This document shows positions 10,436-22,512 of a stretch of 64,000 nucleotides of DNA, in pieces. Under the pieces are notes generated by a model. It did not search any database. It was given only the letters and a program-made list of their open reading frames with translations, and had not been told where the DNA came from. The stretch is from Diploptera punctata (lineage: Eukaryota; Arthropoda; Insecta; Blattodea; Blaberidae). The first letter of the stretch is position 1. Each line of letters begins with the position of its first letter. The stretch spans positions 186,001 to 250,000 of the forward strand of contig JASPKZ010007539.1 in the NCBI GenBank assembly GCA_030220185.1, given 5' to 3'. A program made the position numbers and the translations under genes.

Positions 10436-12189
10436 TGGGGCTCGGAAATTGAGGAAAAATACTTATTTCATTTTATGTCTGAAAACAAGGCCCAACTTAA
10501 TATGTATACATTTTGGGTCATCTTAGACCAGAAATTGATGGGTTTTATTTGTCCTTTTTCATTTTTTTTTATTATTGGTCTATTTTTATGTCTTAACTAC
10601 GTTTTCTACAACTCTACCTTCTTTTGGATCTATTTGCACCATTTATATAATTCAAGAATATGCAGTCTAGTCTAAATTCCAACTTTTTTTAAAAATGCTA
10701 TCTAGTTTTACTTTCCAAAGACTTTTCAAATTGCGAACACTTTTGCTCTGCAAGAAACTATTGAACCCTCAGAAAATATCCTGTTATTTTTCACCAGCCT
10801 ACTGACTGCCTGATATCCATTGCAGGTTCACGGAATTCATTCTATGTGGGAAAAAACCTTTCATTCTAAATTCTCCAAGAACATTGTTTTAATGAATACA
10901 ATTTTTTTTACAAACTAACGTTGAATTAAAGAAAAAACGTATGAAAGGAGAAGCATTTTTCGGTCATACATTTTTTTTTTATTTAACAGTTTTTGCTCAA
11001 TTGCCTTGAAATTTTCAACATATGTTCCATGGTAGTTTCTAACACTTTTCACAGGATATTTTAAAGGAAAGGGGGATAGAAGTTGATTTACAGTATTCAC
11101 ATATTTGATTTTGGATTTTTTAATAAATACAATAAACTATGATGTTTTTATTATTGATTTAACATTTCTCACTGAAAGATAAATTATATTTGAAGAGAAA
11201 AATTTCAAATTTCAAATATAAATACAATAAACTATATTTGAAGAATTGATATCTTGGTATGTGTTAGTTTAAAAAAAATATGTGAAATCATTTAAGGGAT
11301 AATTCTGAACTAGTATAAAAAATTGAAGTGTCTATCTCAAAAACTATGGTGCAGGAAACAATTTCTATTTGTTTTGGAATTTTTCTTTAAAAAATTTGGA
11401 ATTCTTCTAAAAACATACCGTAACGCAGGAACTATAACTACAGACAACTTTCAAATTAGTGCTGTGAACAGTGATCTAATAAACTGAGAACAGTGGTGGC
11501 AAAATTTCAACCGGGTAAGCTCAAAAAAAGTATAGATTTTGGTATTTTCACCACAGTAGCAACAACCATCCCCGTAAGTGAACTAAATTTTCCTGTAATT
11601 AACTTATTTTACCAATTAATTTTGTGATTTTTTTAGTAGACCTCCCTTAAATATTTTTGTTAGGATAAATTGTTATTACATATTTATGAACCGAAAATTT
11701 TGTAGCTACTTGGTTTAATTTAATCAAAATTGGTTACCGATATATATCTAGAGTGGGCCTATCGCTAGTAAAACAAATAAGTTAATAAATAAAAATATTT
11801 TTCATACCATGAAGCAATAACCATACCATGTCAAGTAATTTGTTGTTTTCTTCCAATAGAAAAAATGTTGTAGGTTAATTTTAAAAAAAATTGGCTCATC
11901 ATTTTGTGGCCTCTTACAGCTACGAAATTTTTTGTACAAACACACGTTGAAAGCTAAAAAGTTTTTAAATAGTAACTTCTTCTTTTTGTGGAGGTTCAGA
12001 GAAACACAAAACCAGCTATTTTACTAATATTTCAAAGACCTATACAACAAAAACCAGTTGAGATAAAGAGATAAAATGTGTTATACTTTCATGACTATGT
12101 GAGAAGATAAAAAATATAAAGTTCCATCAAAATCGGAGGTGGTGGGCGAACAATGGCCTGGATGACTTGATATGAAATGACCCAAACAC
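10436..12189. other. Very AT-rich interval, probable old transposon non-coding sequence
   Basis: No credible ORF. Read on the minus strand, the right edge (about 12182 leftwards) begins TGGGTCATTTCATATCAAGT. This resembles ATGGGTCATTTCCATGCC at 15.09 kb, which lies at the edge of an uncharacterised DNA transposon. I infer that this interval is partly a related transposon end. Confidence 0.35.
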
Positions 12190-12242
12190 TCACAAACTGT
12201 TTGAGATCCTCCTTCATTCTGAACTGGTTTCATTAATGTAAC

Positions 12243-13501
12243 ATCATCTTAAGGCACTACAACTTCAAAATTGAATGTTTTGGCTTTCTCAATAATCTTC
12301 TGCCAGACTCTTCTATCTTCTGCTAATTTCAGGTTTGTCACCCTAATCTTCTTCAAATCCTCCCATCTCATCTTAGGTCTACCAGCAAGCTCTAGTAGCT
12401 CCTGTAGGCCTTCATTTATATAGTTTTTAACTAATCTCTGCTGATCCATTCTCATGAGATGACCAAACCATCCAATCCTAAGAGATCCGATATGATTTAT
12501 TATTTAATTCACTATTTGTTTCTATTTTCCAAGATTGGTCTGGTCCTGTATCTGGACCATACATTTTTCTAAGCATCTTTCTTTCAAAAATTGATCATTT
12601 TTGTTTGATTGTTTCTTTGAGAGTTGAAGTTTCACTTGCATAAGTCACTATTAGTCTTATTAACGTTTTGTATAATCTTAGTTTGGCAGATTTGAATATT
12701 AGTTTACTTTCAAACAATGTTAAATGTGCATAAATATGCCTTATTTCCATTTACAATTCTTTGTTTAACTTCTTCCTCCAATGAATTATGTCCATTCACT
12801 ATTGTACTCTAATGCTTAAATGCTGACACTGATTTAATTTGACTTATCTACTTATAGTTCATCTGTATTTTTATTGAAGTTATTACATTTTAGGTATTCT
12901 GTTTTATTTGTATTTATTATTAATCTAAATTGCTTTGATTCCTCTTTAAGTTTTATGAAAGTTTCTATTAGTGCTTGTTTTGTTCTTGCTGTTATCATTA
13001 TATCGTCTGCATATGATATATATTGTTTAAGTTTAGTTGAAATATTTCCTCTTAATTCCATACGTTTAAAAAAATAATCAATTATCAAACCAAACAAAGT
13101 GGCTAATAATGGATCTCCTTGTTTTACTCCTGTTTGAATCATAGAACTTTCACTAATACTGTTGTTTATTTGGACTCCTGCAGTCGTGTAAGTTAGGGTC
13201 AACAATGTTAATTGAATCAGTTTTTGAAGCACATTATAAAACTTTAGACAATCAAAAAATTGTCTTCTATTAACAGAATCAAAAGCCTGAGTATAATCTA
13301 TGAATATATTATGCAAATCTATCTTATATTCATAACATTTCTAAAATATTTGCCATATTATAAAAATAATATCTTTCATGGATCTATTTTCATGGAATCC
13401 CATTTGATAATCTAATTTATTCCGTATTGTTTCAATCAGTGTTTCATTTAATGATATAGCAAAAAAATTGTAAGCTATATTCAGAAGAGTAATAATTAAT
13501 G
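12243..13501 (-). pseudogene. LINE family A, 5'-truncated RT fragment
   Basis: Minus-strand RT fragment: MGFHENRS and motif A FIDYTQAFDSV, motif B GVKQGDPLLATLF, motif C ISYADDI (intact), then a gap with frameshifts and the C-terminal GRPKMRWEDLKK. The 3' end has a short GATGATG tail. An imperfect 11-bp target duplication, ATTAATGTAAC (12232-12242) and ATTAATATAAC (13502-13512), bounds it. The flanks join seamlessly in an uninterrupted repeat copy at 33.30-33.42 kb, which serves as the empty site. Confidence 0.85.
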
Positions 13502-13512
13502 ATTAATATAAC

Positions 13513-14729
13513 TTATATAGTTTATTTGCAATATCAAGTAACTGCTCATATCTTTTTGATACATGGTGTATTTTCAGGGGAAAAAAATACAACTTATATT
13601 TCTATGTAATCTAAGGCAAGATGTCTTGTCAGTTTTTATATGAGCTGAATTTGAATACATTTCATTAATTAATGATGGAGACATTACTGTTTGTATGTAA
13701 CAGTGTGAGCACTTTATCTAAAATTTGAATTCAAATTATTTTCAAAAGAACAAAATTTTATGAAAATAAAAATACATGTATATTGTTGCATGCATACAGG
13801 TGTTTAAGTATAGACCAAGTTCCTTGAAATTAACTTTGCAAATGTCCGCAAAAAATTTCCAAATTTTCTTTAGTTATTTCAAAATACTGCACATTTTACA
13901 ACACACTTATAATTGTCTGTTAATAAAATCTCTTATTCACTATTTATTTTATAAACAGTTCTTCACAATTCATGACTTCACTCAACTCATCTACCAATCT
14001 CCACACTTAGGTCACTTTTCCTGTCCACAATTTGGACATGACTGATTCTTGTGACCAACTCTCACGATTGACTCACATACTGACTGGCTGTCAGGCACTC
14101 AGCCTTAATATATGTGAGGGACAAAAAATCTGGGTGCTAATCTACATTTCTCTCAAATAGGGAGAGGTTGACTCTTCCAGAAATGGAATCAGTGACACAT
14201 CTAGAAGTTCCCAGTAGTCCCCAACAACTTGTGAATTGCCAGTTAACGAATCCTCCTCTACCTACAATTCAAGACCCGACTCATGCCATCACCCATGAAT
14301 TTCAAAGTTGGCCCAACAATACATCACAATATTTATTTCTGTTTTCTCAATTGAATAAAAAATGTTTACAAATAAAAGAATATCAAATTTAATTTCAACT
14401 TTTTAATACTGTCTATTTTGAGTGATTTTTCTGAAGTGGCCATACACTTTTCAAAATAGAAAAAGTCGAACGGTAATTTTTAAATTTTTTAATTCAGATA
14501 AACCTCCACTCCTAAATGTTGGATTTTCTTAATTTTTGGAGAATACCTTTCTTGCTTTTTTTTTTCAATGGCATATACCAAGTTTTGTTGTAAAATAATT
14601 GTAAATTGCAGCCATAAAGCAATTTTTAAATTTCCATTTTAGGTCAAAACCCACATAAAATGGTCTGATTTTGCTGGTTAACAAACTTGACCTTCTCTTT
14701 CTTAATTAATTGCTACATGCTGAGTTTGA

Positions 14730-14768
<39 letters not shown>

Positions 14769-14860
14769 TTGTGGCCACTAGAGTGTTAACAGAGGAAAAC
14801 AGACAGACACACAACACACACACACACAAATTCTGTCATGCTTATTTTCGGTGTCTATTA
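13513..14860. other. AT-rich interval with microsatellites
   Basis: 13513-13575 continues the repeat that LINE A interrupted. A (TA)n run spans about 14732-14769 and CA-rich repeats lie near 14800-14828. Remaining frames (89 and 74 codons) have no family resemblance. Confidence 0.5.
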
Positions 14861-16189
14861 AGTAGGATTGATGAAGATTTGTAAAATTTATCATAAATCT
14901 TCTCATCAGAACAACCCCAATAGCTACAATTCTTTGGAATTTACTAATGACTCACTATACTGTGGCTGGATAAACAACAAACAACTTCTATAATTTTCTC
15001 AAATATTTTTACATTGACTGATCTAAATGGAGAAATTTAAAAACCTCTACACACAAATCTATGCTTTTGTATCACTATTTGAATATATGTAATGGGTCAT
15101 TTCCATGCCAAACACACAAGCCACTAAACTTCACCTTATAAGATTTTAATGAAACTTTCAGGAATCATTTTCCTCAAAGGTCTAAATTAATATGCAATTT
15201 TAGAAAATTTGTATCTTATTAGGTTTTGATGACAATTTTTAAAAAAAGGATTTTTTTTCTGTGCATTAACAATACATTTTTAATATTGAATAACTCAGTT
15301 CTACAGACTTGTTTTAAACTTCATTTTAAAGGGAATTTCATAAGTTTGATATGCCACTCAACTATAAAATCACTAAAATAAAAAGAAATGAAGAAAATGA
15401 AAAACTTTTTTTTAATATGAAAACTTTTATTTAGAAATATATGTTTTCAGTATTGTTACAAACCATAATACCTGAAAGTTTCAGAGTGAGATCTCAATGG
15501 GATCAGAAGTAAAAAATAATTTGATAGGGTCTGATGTAATAATTAGAAATTTTAATTCAGGTACTGGTAATATACCAAGTGTTACATGCCACAAACTTAC
15601 AAAGCATATTATAATTAAACATAAACATAATAATAAGGGAAGACACAAGTTTAAATTTTAACCAAATAAATAAGTTTCTAGCACTTCATAATTCTATTAC
15701 TGTATTATCATTATGCTAACTCTCATTTCTTCTTTATTAATTTTAAACATAGTTTATTGATTGCTGATTGAGTTGCAGATTCTGTTAGCCGATAAAACTC
15801 TTCCTTTTGTTATTGCTGTTGGATCCACGTTGGTCAATATCTCACTCTTATGCATGACTAATGTATCAGGATAATGGGGATATTTAAAGAATGGAGAAAA
15901 TCCATGTGGTTCCAAAAAAAACTTATTTTACTTCATCATCTTCTACCCCTAATATAAAACCTAACCACCAAGTATAACACTATTTGCATTCAAAAAACTA
16001 ACAATCATGTTAATATCCACATTAAATTTGAAGTCATCAACTGCTATTATTATTAAGTAGTAAGAAAATTGGTAGTTTTTCATGGGTACCCATTATTGTT
16101 TTTGCTGAAAGAATTCTACTCTTCAATAGCTTCTCCTCTGTTTTGTAGCTCTCTATACTGGAATACAAGAAGTTAATATTAGTGATATT
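14861..16189. repeat. 1.3-kb direct duplication, copy 1
   Basis: Nearly identical to 20785-22096 (few substitutions and short indels by eye). It covers the 3' non-coding end and last codons of the transposon gene at 16.0-17.5 kb. Shared sequence runs from AGTAGGATTGATGAAG to AGTTAATATTAGTGATATT. Copy 2 lies inside LINE H. Confidence 0.93.
15436..15520 (+). repeat. Left terminal inverted repeat segment of uncharacterised transposon
   Basis: Contains ATATGTTTTCAGTATTGTTA, then AGTTTCAGAGTG and an ATCTCAATGGGATCAG-like stretch. The reverse complement of 30021-30095 carries the same blocks in the same order. An ATGGGTCATTTCC edge lies further out at about 15093. Confidence 0.7.
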
Positions 16190-17545
16190 GTCTTTAGCCC
16201 AATTATATAGTTGATAAGGGTTCATGATTTATTCATTATAGACCATAGAAGACTTCCAAAAAAAAAAAAATCCACTCATCCTAAATGTCAAAATCGTTGT
16301 GGACAAAGATTAAGGAAGTTGGACTTAATTTTATACTGTAATGCTACATCATCTGAAAAGTAATGAAGCTTTTCAGCTTTTTTGTAGCAGTTTCAGTTTC
16401 AAGAAGTCAATCATAAGGCATTGGAATAAATGAACAACAGTATCATGAGCCATATAATCAGAGATGATAGCCAAGCTTAAGAGCACCAGCTATCCGCTTG
16501 CCTCATCTACCATTGTATATAACAAATTGATCATTGTTCCACTGAAATCCTTGCACAGCATCTTGAAGCATAAATGAATATAATTTTCAGCAAATTCGCA
16601 AACAACAATACATTCATTCTGAGGTGGATTTTCTTTCAGATGGGGCAAGAAAGTAGATTGAGTAATGATAAATGTCTTAAAAATTTTGGCAAACTCTCAA
16701 ACAAGTCATCTATAAATACTTGTGTAGGTTTTGTATGGATTTCCAGTACAGACTTATCAATCTGCATCCACTGACAGTCAGATTTTCAATATTGTTTACC
16801 TCAAAAACATTTTCAAACCAAGATTTCAATCCATCAGTTCCTGGGCAAATCTGAAGTGTTCTCAAGAATTCTACTAATTATGAGGTGAGGTGTCCAATAT
16901 CTCACTCTTAATATTATTAAAATAAACCTCATAATGTTACTTACTTCCTATAAAAATATTAATTTTTATTTCCACAATCTTTAAAATAGCACTGGATGTT
17001 GGGGGTTAACAAATTATATTGCTTGTTAGGTCTTTGTAAGTTTTAATTGGTGTTTCACCACTTGTGAATTCAAGTATCATTAATTTGGCATTCTTAGATA
17101 TTATGCAAACACATACCAAATGTGTCTCTCTGGATCCAGGAAGAACACAACGCTTGGGATGAAGCTCACAAAATTCTGAAAACCCAAAGTTTTGTTCAGG
17201 GTAATGCTCCTTAAACTGAATATAAATTTTCTTTAATGTGCTTACACTTACAAACATGTATGTGTTTCCTATCTATTTTTACTGACACAAAATCTTTTTT
17301 TTACCAGGCATCTGACAACTAACTTTGTAATTTTGATCAAATTCTTTAACCGAGGCTACTGTTGCAATATCCAATATTCTTCCAGGATTTCTTTTACAAG
17401 CTTCTTTGCCTTTCTAGCAATAAAGTTTGAAACTCCAAATTTAGTTTCAGTTTGTGTTAATGTCCAAATTTTTGGAATTGTAGTCAAGATTTGCCTTTTT
17501 ACATTTTTATCTGTGGTAACATCGGATGTTTCTTTAAGTTGATTA
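16031..17545 (-). pseudogene. Uncharacterised arthropod DNA-transposon gene, middle and C-terminal part
   Basis: Minus-strand translation in several frames gives, in order: KRQILTTIPKIWTLTQTE and FGVSNFIARKAKKLV (HTH-like), LKKIYIQFKEHYPEQNFGFS, FCELHPKRCVLPGSRETHLV, ECIVVCEFAENY, HYFSDDVALQYKIKSNFLNL and KLLKSRILSAKTIMGTH. I recognise this series as a multi-copy, unannotated gene family of insects and some other invertebrates. The SDG-like acidic motif may be catalytic, but this copy reads SDD. Frameshifts and stops abolish function. The N-terminus is missing here because LINE H is inserted at 17545; a matching N-terminal piece lies at 29.3-29.8 kb on the same strand. Confidence 0.65.
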
Positions 17546-17762
17546 ATGATTAATGTATGTATGTACATATGTATGTATGTATGTATGTATGTAGCTAATG
17601 CTCTGGAGTTAACAATAAAGTTTTTCTCCTTGTTGCTTCCCAATACTTGGATGTCACATCTTGATAATTTTGAAGAGCTACACAATTTGTTAAATGTTCT
17701 CTTAAAATTAATATAAAATTATAGAATATTCACCTGAAAGGTCCGTCTCCTCAACTTAATTA

Positions 17763-20281
17763 TCATTTAACTGTAGCGCTTTCGGGACTTGTCCCATCAT
17801 CGGCAGGATTCAAAACTGGTGTTTCACTGAAGATCTGGTAGAGGGGGTTGCATGTATTTGGTTCGTTTTCGTTTATCAGGCTGTCGTTGTGAGCTGCTTT
17901 CATGATTTCCATCTCTTCGAGTACGTTTATCTTCGCTGGATTATTTTCTCTGTGCATTACTGTTAGGGTGTTTTTCAATATTTAACATGCGATGTCCTTC
18001 ATGGATAACGTGTTTTGCATAGCTTGATTTACCTTCTGCGTGAATGAAGTCTCGAAAATGTTCTTTGAATCTGATGTTAAAACTCCTGTTTGTCCTTCCT
18101 ATATAAAATTTGTTGCAGTCCTTACATGTCAGTTTATAAACTCCTTTGCTGTTGAAAATGTTATTTTCTTCAATGTTATTGTTTATTATGTTGTTTAATT
18201 TGTTATTGGTTCTGTATGCTATTTTTACGTTTTTATCGGCTTTCTTTAGTGCATTGGCTAATTTTGTTTTTTCTTTTCCTGTGTATGTAAGTGTTATCCA
18301 TGTTTTCTTGTTGTTGTCAGATTCTTTTTCTAGTTTAGTTATGTTGGTTATGTTGTTCTTCCTTTTTTGTTTTTTTACGAGCTTATCTATGAATTCTTCA
18401 TTATAGCCATTGGTTTTTGCCATATACTTAATGTAGTTGAGTTCTTGGATATAATTGTCTTTGCTTAATGGGAGTTTCAACATTCTACTGACTAAGCTAT
18501 TAAATGTACTAATTTTCTGTTGAAAAGGGTGTGTAGAATTTTTGTTTATGGCCAGAGCATTGTTTGTGGGTTTCCGGTAGATACCGATTTCTAGTTTATT
18601 GTTGTGTAGATTTTTGGTTATAGACAAATCTAAGTAGTTTATGCTGTTGTTAACTTCTATTTTCTTCGGTGAAAGCGATTTTTTCATGCATGTTGTTTAA
18701 GTCTTGTAGTATTTCTTTTTCTTTTCTGTTTTCATTTTCATATATTACTAGTACATCATCGACATATCGTGTTATTAGTTTTATGTTGAATTTGTGTATT
18801 AGTTCCTCAAAATGTTTATTTTCCAGTTCTTGTAGGAAGATTTCTGCCATTATTCCAGATGTAGGACTCCCCATCGGGATCCCGTCTTCTTGAATAAATA
18901 GTTCATTGTTAAATTGGAAGTAATTTTGCTTTATTGTTGTTGTTATTAGTTTGTTTAACTGATTGATATAGTTATCTTCAAGTTTACTGTCTGTTAGTTT
19001 TTGTTTTATTATGTTTGCTGTTTCGTTTATCGGGATATTAGTGTACAGGTTTTTTATGTCGAATGACGTCATTTTAGTATTCCTATTGATTTCTAAATGC
19101 TGTAGTTTGTCTGCTAGTTCAAATGAGTTCTTAATTGTGTAACGATTTTCAAGTTTGACATCATTTTTCATTTTCTGAGCGACTAATTTGGAAATTTTAT
19201 AGTTAGGAGCATTCATGCAATTAACAACTGGTCTTATGGGAATGTTTGTCTTTATGGATTTTTGGAAGGGCTTTCATTACTGGTGGTGAGGGAGTATTAT
19301 TTACCCATTTGGCGTTTTTGTATTTGTTATGTTCATTATTGGTTGTGTTGGTGATGAGAGGGCACGATTTTAGTGCTTCTTTTATTTGTCTGCTATACTT
19401 TCCTGTGGGATCTTTTTCTATTTTTTTGAAATTGTTTTCTTTTATAAATTGCGTGGTTTTATTGATGTATTCTTCCTTTTCCATAATAACTATTGTGTTG
19501 CCCTTGTCAGCTTTTGTGTGTATTATATTATTGTTCTTAATTTTCTTTTTATTTTAGAGATGTTCTTGAGAGTTTGTTTATCTTTTGATGTTTATTGTTG
19601 GTGGAGTTTCTTTTATGACTTTAGCTGCTTCGTATCTAATATGATTTTTGTTATTAATGTTAAGTTTGTTTATTGCAATTTCAGTTTCAGTAATTAAATT
19701 TTGTTGTGTTCTTTTTGCGTTGTGTGTAGGGAAATTGAATTTGTATCCCTTTTCTAGCAAGTCGGTTTCCTGTTTGTTGAATTTTATTTTTGTAAGGTTT
19801 GTAATTCTTTTGTCTTCAAAATTGTGTGATTTGTTATGTTTTAGATATGTGTTGTGGTTGCATGGCCTTTAATTTAGTTAGTTTCTTGTTCATTGTTTCA
19901 TATTTATTGCACATGTTATTATTAATGTTTTCGTGATTTGGTTTTCTATGATTGTCCAACATTTGCCAAATAGTAAGGCGGCTTCTTGTGGTAGTAGTAT
20001 AGCTGGTTGTTGATGTTTTGCTTCTTTATGTATAGGAATCTGATTTCGTTTTTTATCCAATTAATTTCGGCCTGTTTTTGTACTTTGGTTGCTGTATTAT
20101 TTCTGTTTTTTATTTTTATTTTAGCGTAGTTAGGTATTATATCGTGTTTTAAGCATTCTTTATTGAAGTGTATGTTCGCGATCGTTTTGTGAAGTTGCGT
20201 TTTGAGGTTAGAATACTTGTGTTTAATTCTAGCCTGACTGGCTGCATAATCAACTTTTATAAGATTCATGATGTGTTCCAT
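17763..20281 (-). pseudogene. Penelope-type reverse transcriptase with GIY-YIG endonuclease
   Basis: Minus-strand reading begins at ATG 20281 (MEHIMNLIKVDYAAS). RT motifs follow: TSFDIKNLYTNIP (motif A, about 19.05 kb), GIPMGSPTSGIMAEIFLQEL (B) and RYVDDVLVIYE (C). The C-terminal GIY-YIG domain near 18.0-18.15 kb shows KGVYKLTCKDC, FYIGRTNRSFNIRFKEH and HVIHEGH. The ending PADDGTSPESATVK overlaps the hammerhead-like motif. The frame is broken at least four times (near 19.9-19.76, 19.5, 18.67 and 17.96 kb), so it is not functional, although the catalytic YVDD and GIY-YIG residues survive. Confidence 0.9.
17769..17808 (-). ncRNA. Hammerhead ribozyme-like motif at PLE 3' end, core-damaged
   Basis: On the minus strand: box CCGATGA (17803-17797; consensus CUGANGA), stem II GGGAC/GTCCC, GAAA (17783-17780), a minimal stem III GC/GC, and a predicted cut after GCTA. 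Stem I pairs CTG with CAG. The only core deviation, U4 to C, is synonymous in the overlapping PLE codon (Ala GCC for GCT). Hammerheads in Penelope terminal repeats are known from published work; activity here is unlikely because of U4C. Confidence 0.65.
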
Positions 20282-20474
20282 TGAGGTTTATTCAAAATTA
20301 ATATAAAATTATAGAATATTCACCTGAAAGGTCCGTCTCCTCAACTTAATTCAGTTAATTCAGTTAAATGATAATTAAGTTGAGGAGACGGACCTTTCAG
20401 GTGAATATTCTATAATTTTATATTAATTTTGAATAAACCTCAACGGAACACATCATGAATCTTATAAAAGTTGA
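20250..20474. repeat. Palindrome at PLE 5' end: head-to-head partial copy
   Basis: The left arm (20250-20346, minus-strand PLE leader plus first codons) and the right arm (20366-20474) are near-perfect inverted copies. Both include the PLE leader AATAAACCTCA and the start of the ORF (GAACACATCATGAATC); the right copy has ACG instead of ATG. The right copy begins CAGTTAAATG at 20361, exactly at the predicted hammerhead cut. Confidence 0.9.
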
Positions 20475-20784
20475 TAAATGTTCTCTGTCCATTTCCACAC
20501 CTTGAGAACACAATATACACTCAGGACACATTAATACACCAATTCTATGAAGATGTTTTTCTAAGCAGTCATGTCCTGTAGTAAGCCTCAGTATAGCAAC
20601 TGCAGATTTTCATGGTAGTTCTGGAATTATAGATGGATTTTCTAACAGTATTTTTATATTTCTGTTTCCAACTTTTTCAATTAAATTGGAACTGTAATTA
20701 TCATTTTTTTTTATAATTCTCTTAATTGATTCATAAGAAAATACATTTGTTACTTTCTGATTAATTTTACATCCTTTTTTTGTG

Positions 20785-22096
20785 AGTAGGATTGATGAAG
20801 ATTTGTAAAATTTATCAAAAATCTTATCAGAACAACCCCTATAGCTACAATTCTTTGGAATTTACTAATAACTCGCTATACTGTGGCTGGATAAACAACA
20901 AACAACTTCTATAATTTTCTCAAATATTTTTACATTGACTGATCTAAATGGAGAAATTTCAAAACCTCTACACACAAATCTATGCTTTTGTATCACTATT
21001 TGAATATATGTAATGGGTCATTTCCATGCCAAACACACAAGCACCTTATAAGATTTTAATGAAACTTTCAGGAATCATTTTCCTCAAAGGTCTAAATTAA
21101 TATGCAATTTTAGAAAATTTGTATCTTATTAGGTTTTGATGACAATTTTTAAAAAAAGGATTTTTTTTCTGTGCATTAACAATACATTTTTAATATTGAA
21201 TAACTCAGTTCTACAGACTTGTTTTACACTTCATTTTAAAGGGAATTTCATAAGTTTGATATGCCACTCAACTATAAAATCACTAAAATAAAAAGAAATG
21301 AAGAAAATGAAAAACTTTTTTTTTAATATGATAACTTTTATTTAGAAATATATGTTTTCAGTATTGTTACAAACCATAATACCTGAAAGTTTCAGAGTGA
21401 GATCTCAATGGGATCAGAAGTAAAAAATAATTTGATAGGGTCTGATGTAATAATTAGAAATTTTAATTTAGGTACTGGTAATATACCAAGTGTTACATGC
21501 CACAAACTTACAAAGCATATTATAAATTAAACATAATAATAAGGGAAGACACAAGTTTAAATTTTAACCAAATAAAATAAGTTTCTAGCACTTTATAATT
21601 CTATTACTGTATTATCATTATGCTAACTCTCATTTCTTCTTTATTAATTTTAAACATAGTTTATTGATTGCTGATTGAGTTGCAGATTCTGTTAGCCGAT
21701 AAAACTCTCCCTTTTGTTATTGCTGTTGGATCCACGTTGGTCAATATCTCACTCTTATGCATGACTAATGTATCAGGATAATGGGGATATTTAAAGAATG
21801 GAGAAAATCCATGTGGTTCCAAAAAAACTTATTTTACTTCATCATCTTCAACCCCTAATATAAAACCTAACCACCAAGTATAACACTATTTGCATTCAAA
21901 AAAACTAACAATCATGTTAATATCCACATTAAATTCGAAGTCATCAACTGCTATTATTATTAAGAAGTAAGAAAATTGGTAGTTTTTCATGGGTACCCAT
22001 TATTGTTTTTGCTGAAAGAATTCTACTCTTCAATAGCTTCTCCTCTGTTTTGTAGCTCTCTATACTGGAATACAAGAAGTTAATATTAGTGATATT
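20785..22096. repeat. 1.3-kb direct duplication, copy 2, inside LINE H RNase H region
   Basis: Same sequence and orientation as 14861-16189. It splits the LINE H RNase H domain between GIQGNE and LTKKGC, removing only a few codons. No target duplication was evident, so it looks like a templated or recombinational insertion rather than transposition. Confidence 0.9.
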
Positions 22097-22339
22097 CATT
22101 TCCTTGTATTCCACAATGGGCTGGAATCCATTGTAGGACTATGTTTACCAAATTTCTCAATAGTCTGAATCATGTTTTGTATTTCTAATATTTTTCCCAT
22201 TTTGGATACTTGGTTAATGCTTTGGAATCTGATAGAATGACAATATGTTTGCAATGTTGCAGCCAATTAAAAATATTTTTAAGTGAGAGATTAATGTCTT
22301 CAATTTCACCCAGCATGATCATGAATGGAGAAGAATTGG

Positions 22340-22512
22340 CATGTTCCACCCTGCCCCTGCTCCACTCTCATCTAAGAGTACTGGACGCTTGTTCTGGGGG
22401 TAAAGGCGGCCGTCACGCAGGGCTGACATAAAGTGCCGATTGTCTAGAAAAGTGGGAGCCTTAACCTCCTACTACCCCAAGGGCCTCCGGGCCTGTCGTG
22501 GGATCACTTTAC
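22340..22512 (+). mobile_element. SINE B, 5'-truncated copy
   Basis: The 3' half of SINE B: GACGCTTGTTCTGGGGG, GGCGGCCGTCACGCAGGG, AAGTGGGAGCCTTAACC, ending GTGGGATCACTTTAC. It interrupts LINE H between the post-RT region and RNase H. Confidence 0.85.

Larger units (their letters stand above)
17703..20474 (-). mobile_element. Penelope-like element, 2.8 kb, with 12-bp target duplication
   Basis: Inserted in the RNase H region of LINE H. The perfect target duplication TAAATGTTCTCT (17691-17702 and 20475-20486) bounds it. It contains a degenerate RT/GIY-YIG ORF, a hammerhead-like motif at the 3' end, and a 3' terminal repeat (17703-17760). That repeat recurs upstream of the ORF in direct orientation (about 20287-20346) and inverted (20361-20474). 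Partial terminal repeats of mixed orientation are typical of Penelope elements. Confidence 0.92.

Noticed and set aside
18146..19872. Plus-strand ORFs at 18.1-19.9 kb rich in Phe/Leu, resembling membrane proteins
   Set aside because: They are antisense shadows of the Lys/Asn-rich Penelope polyprotein.
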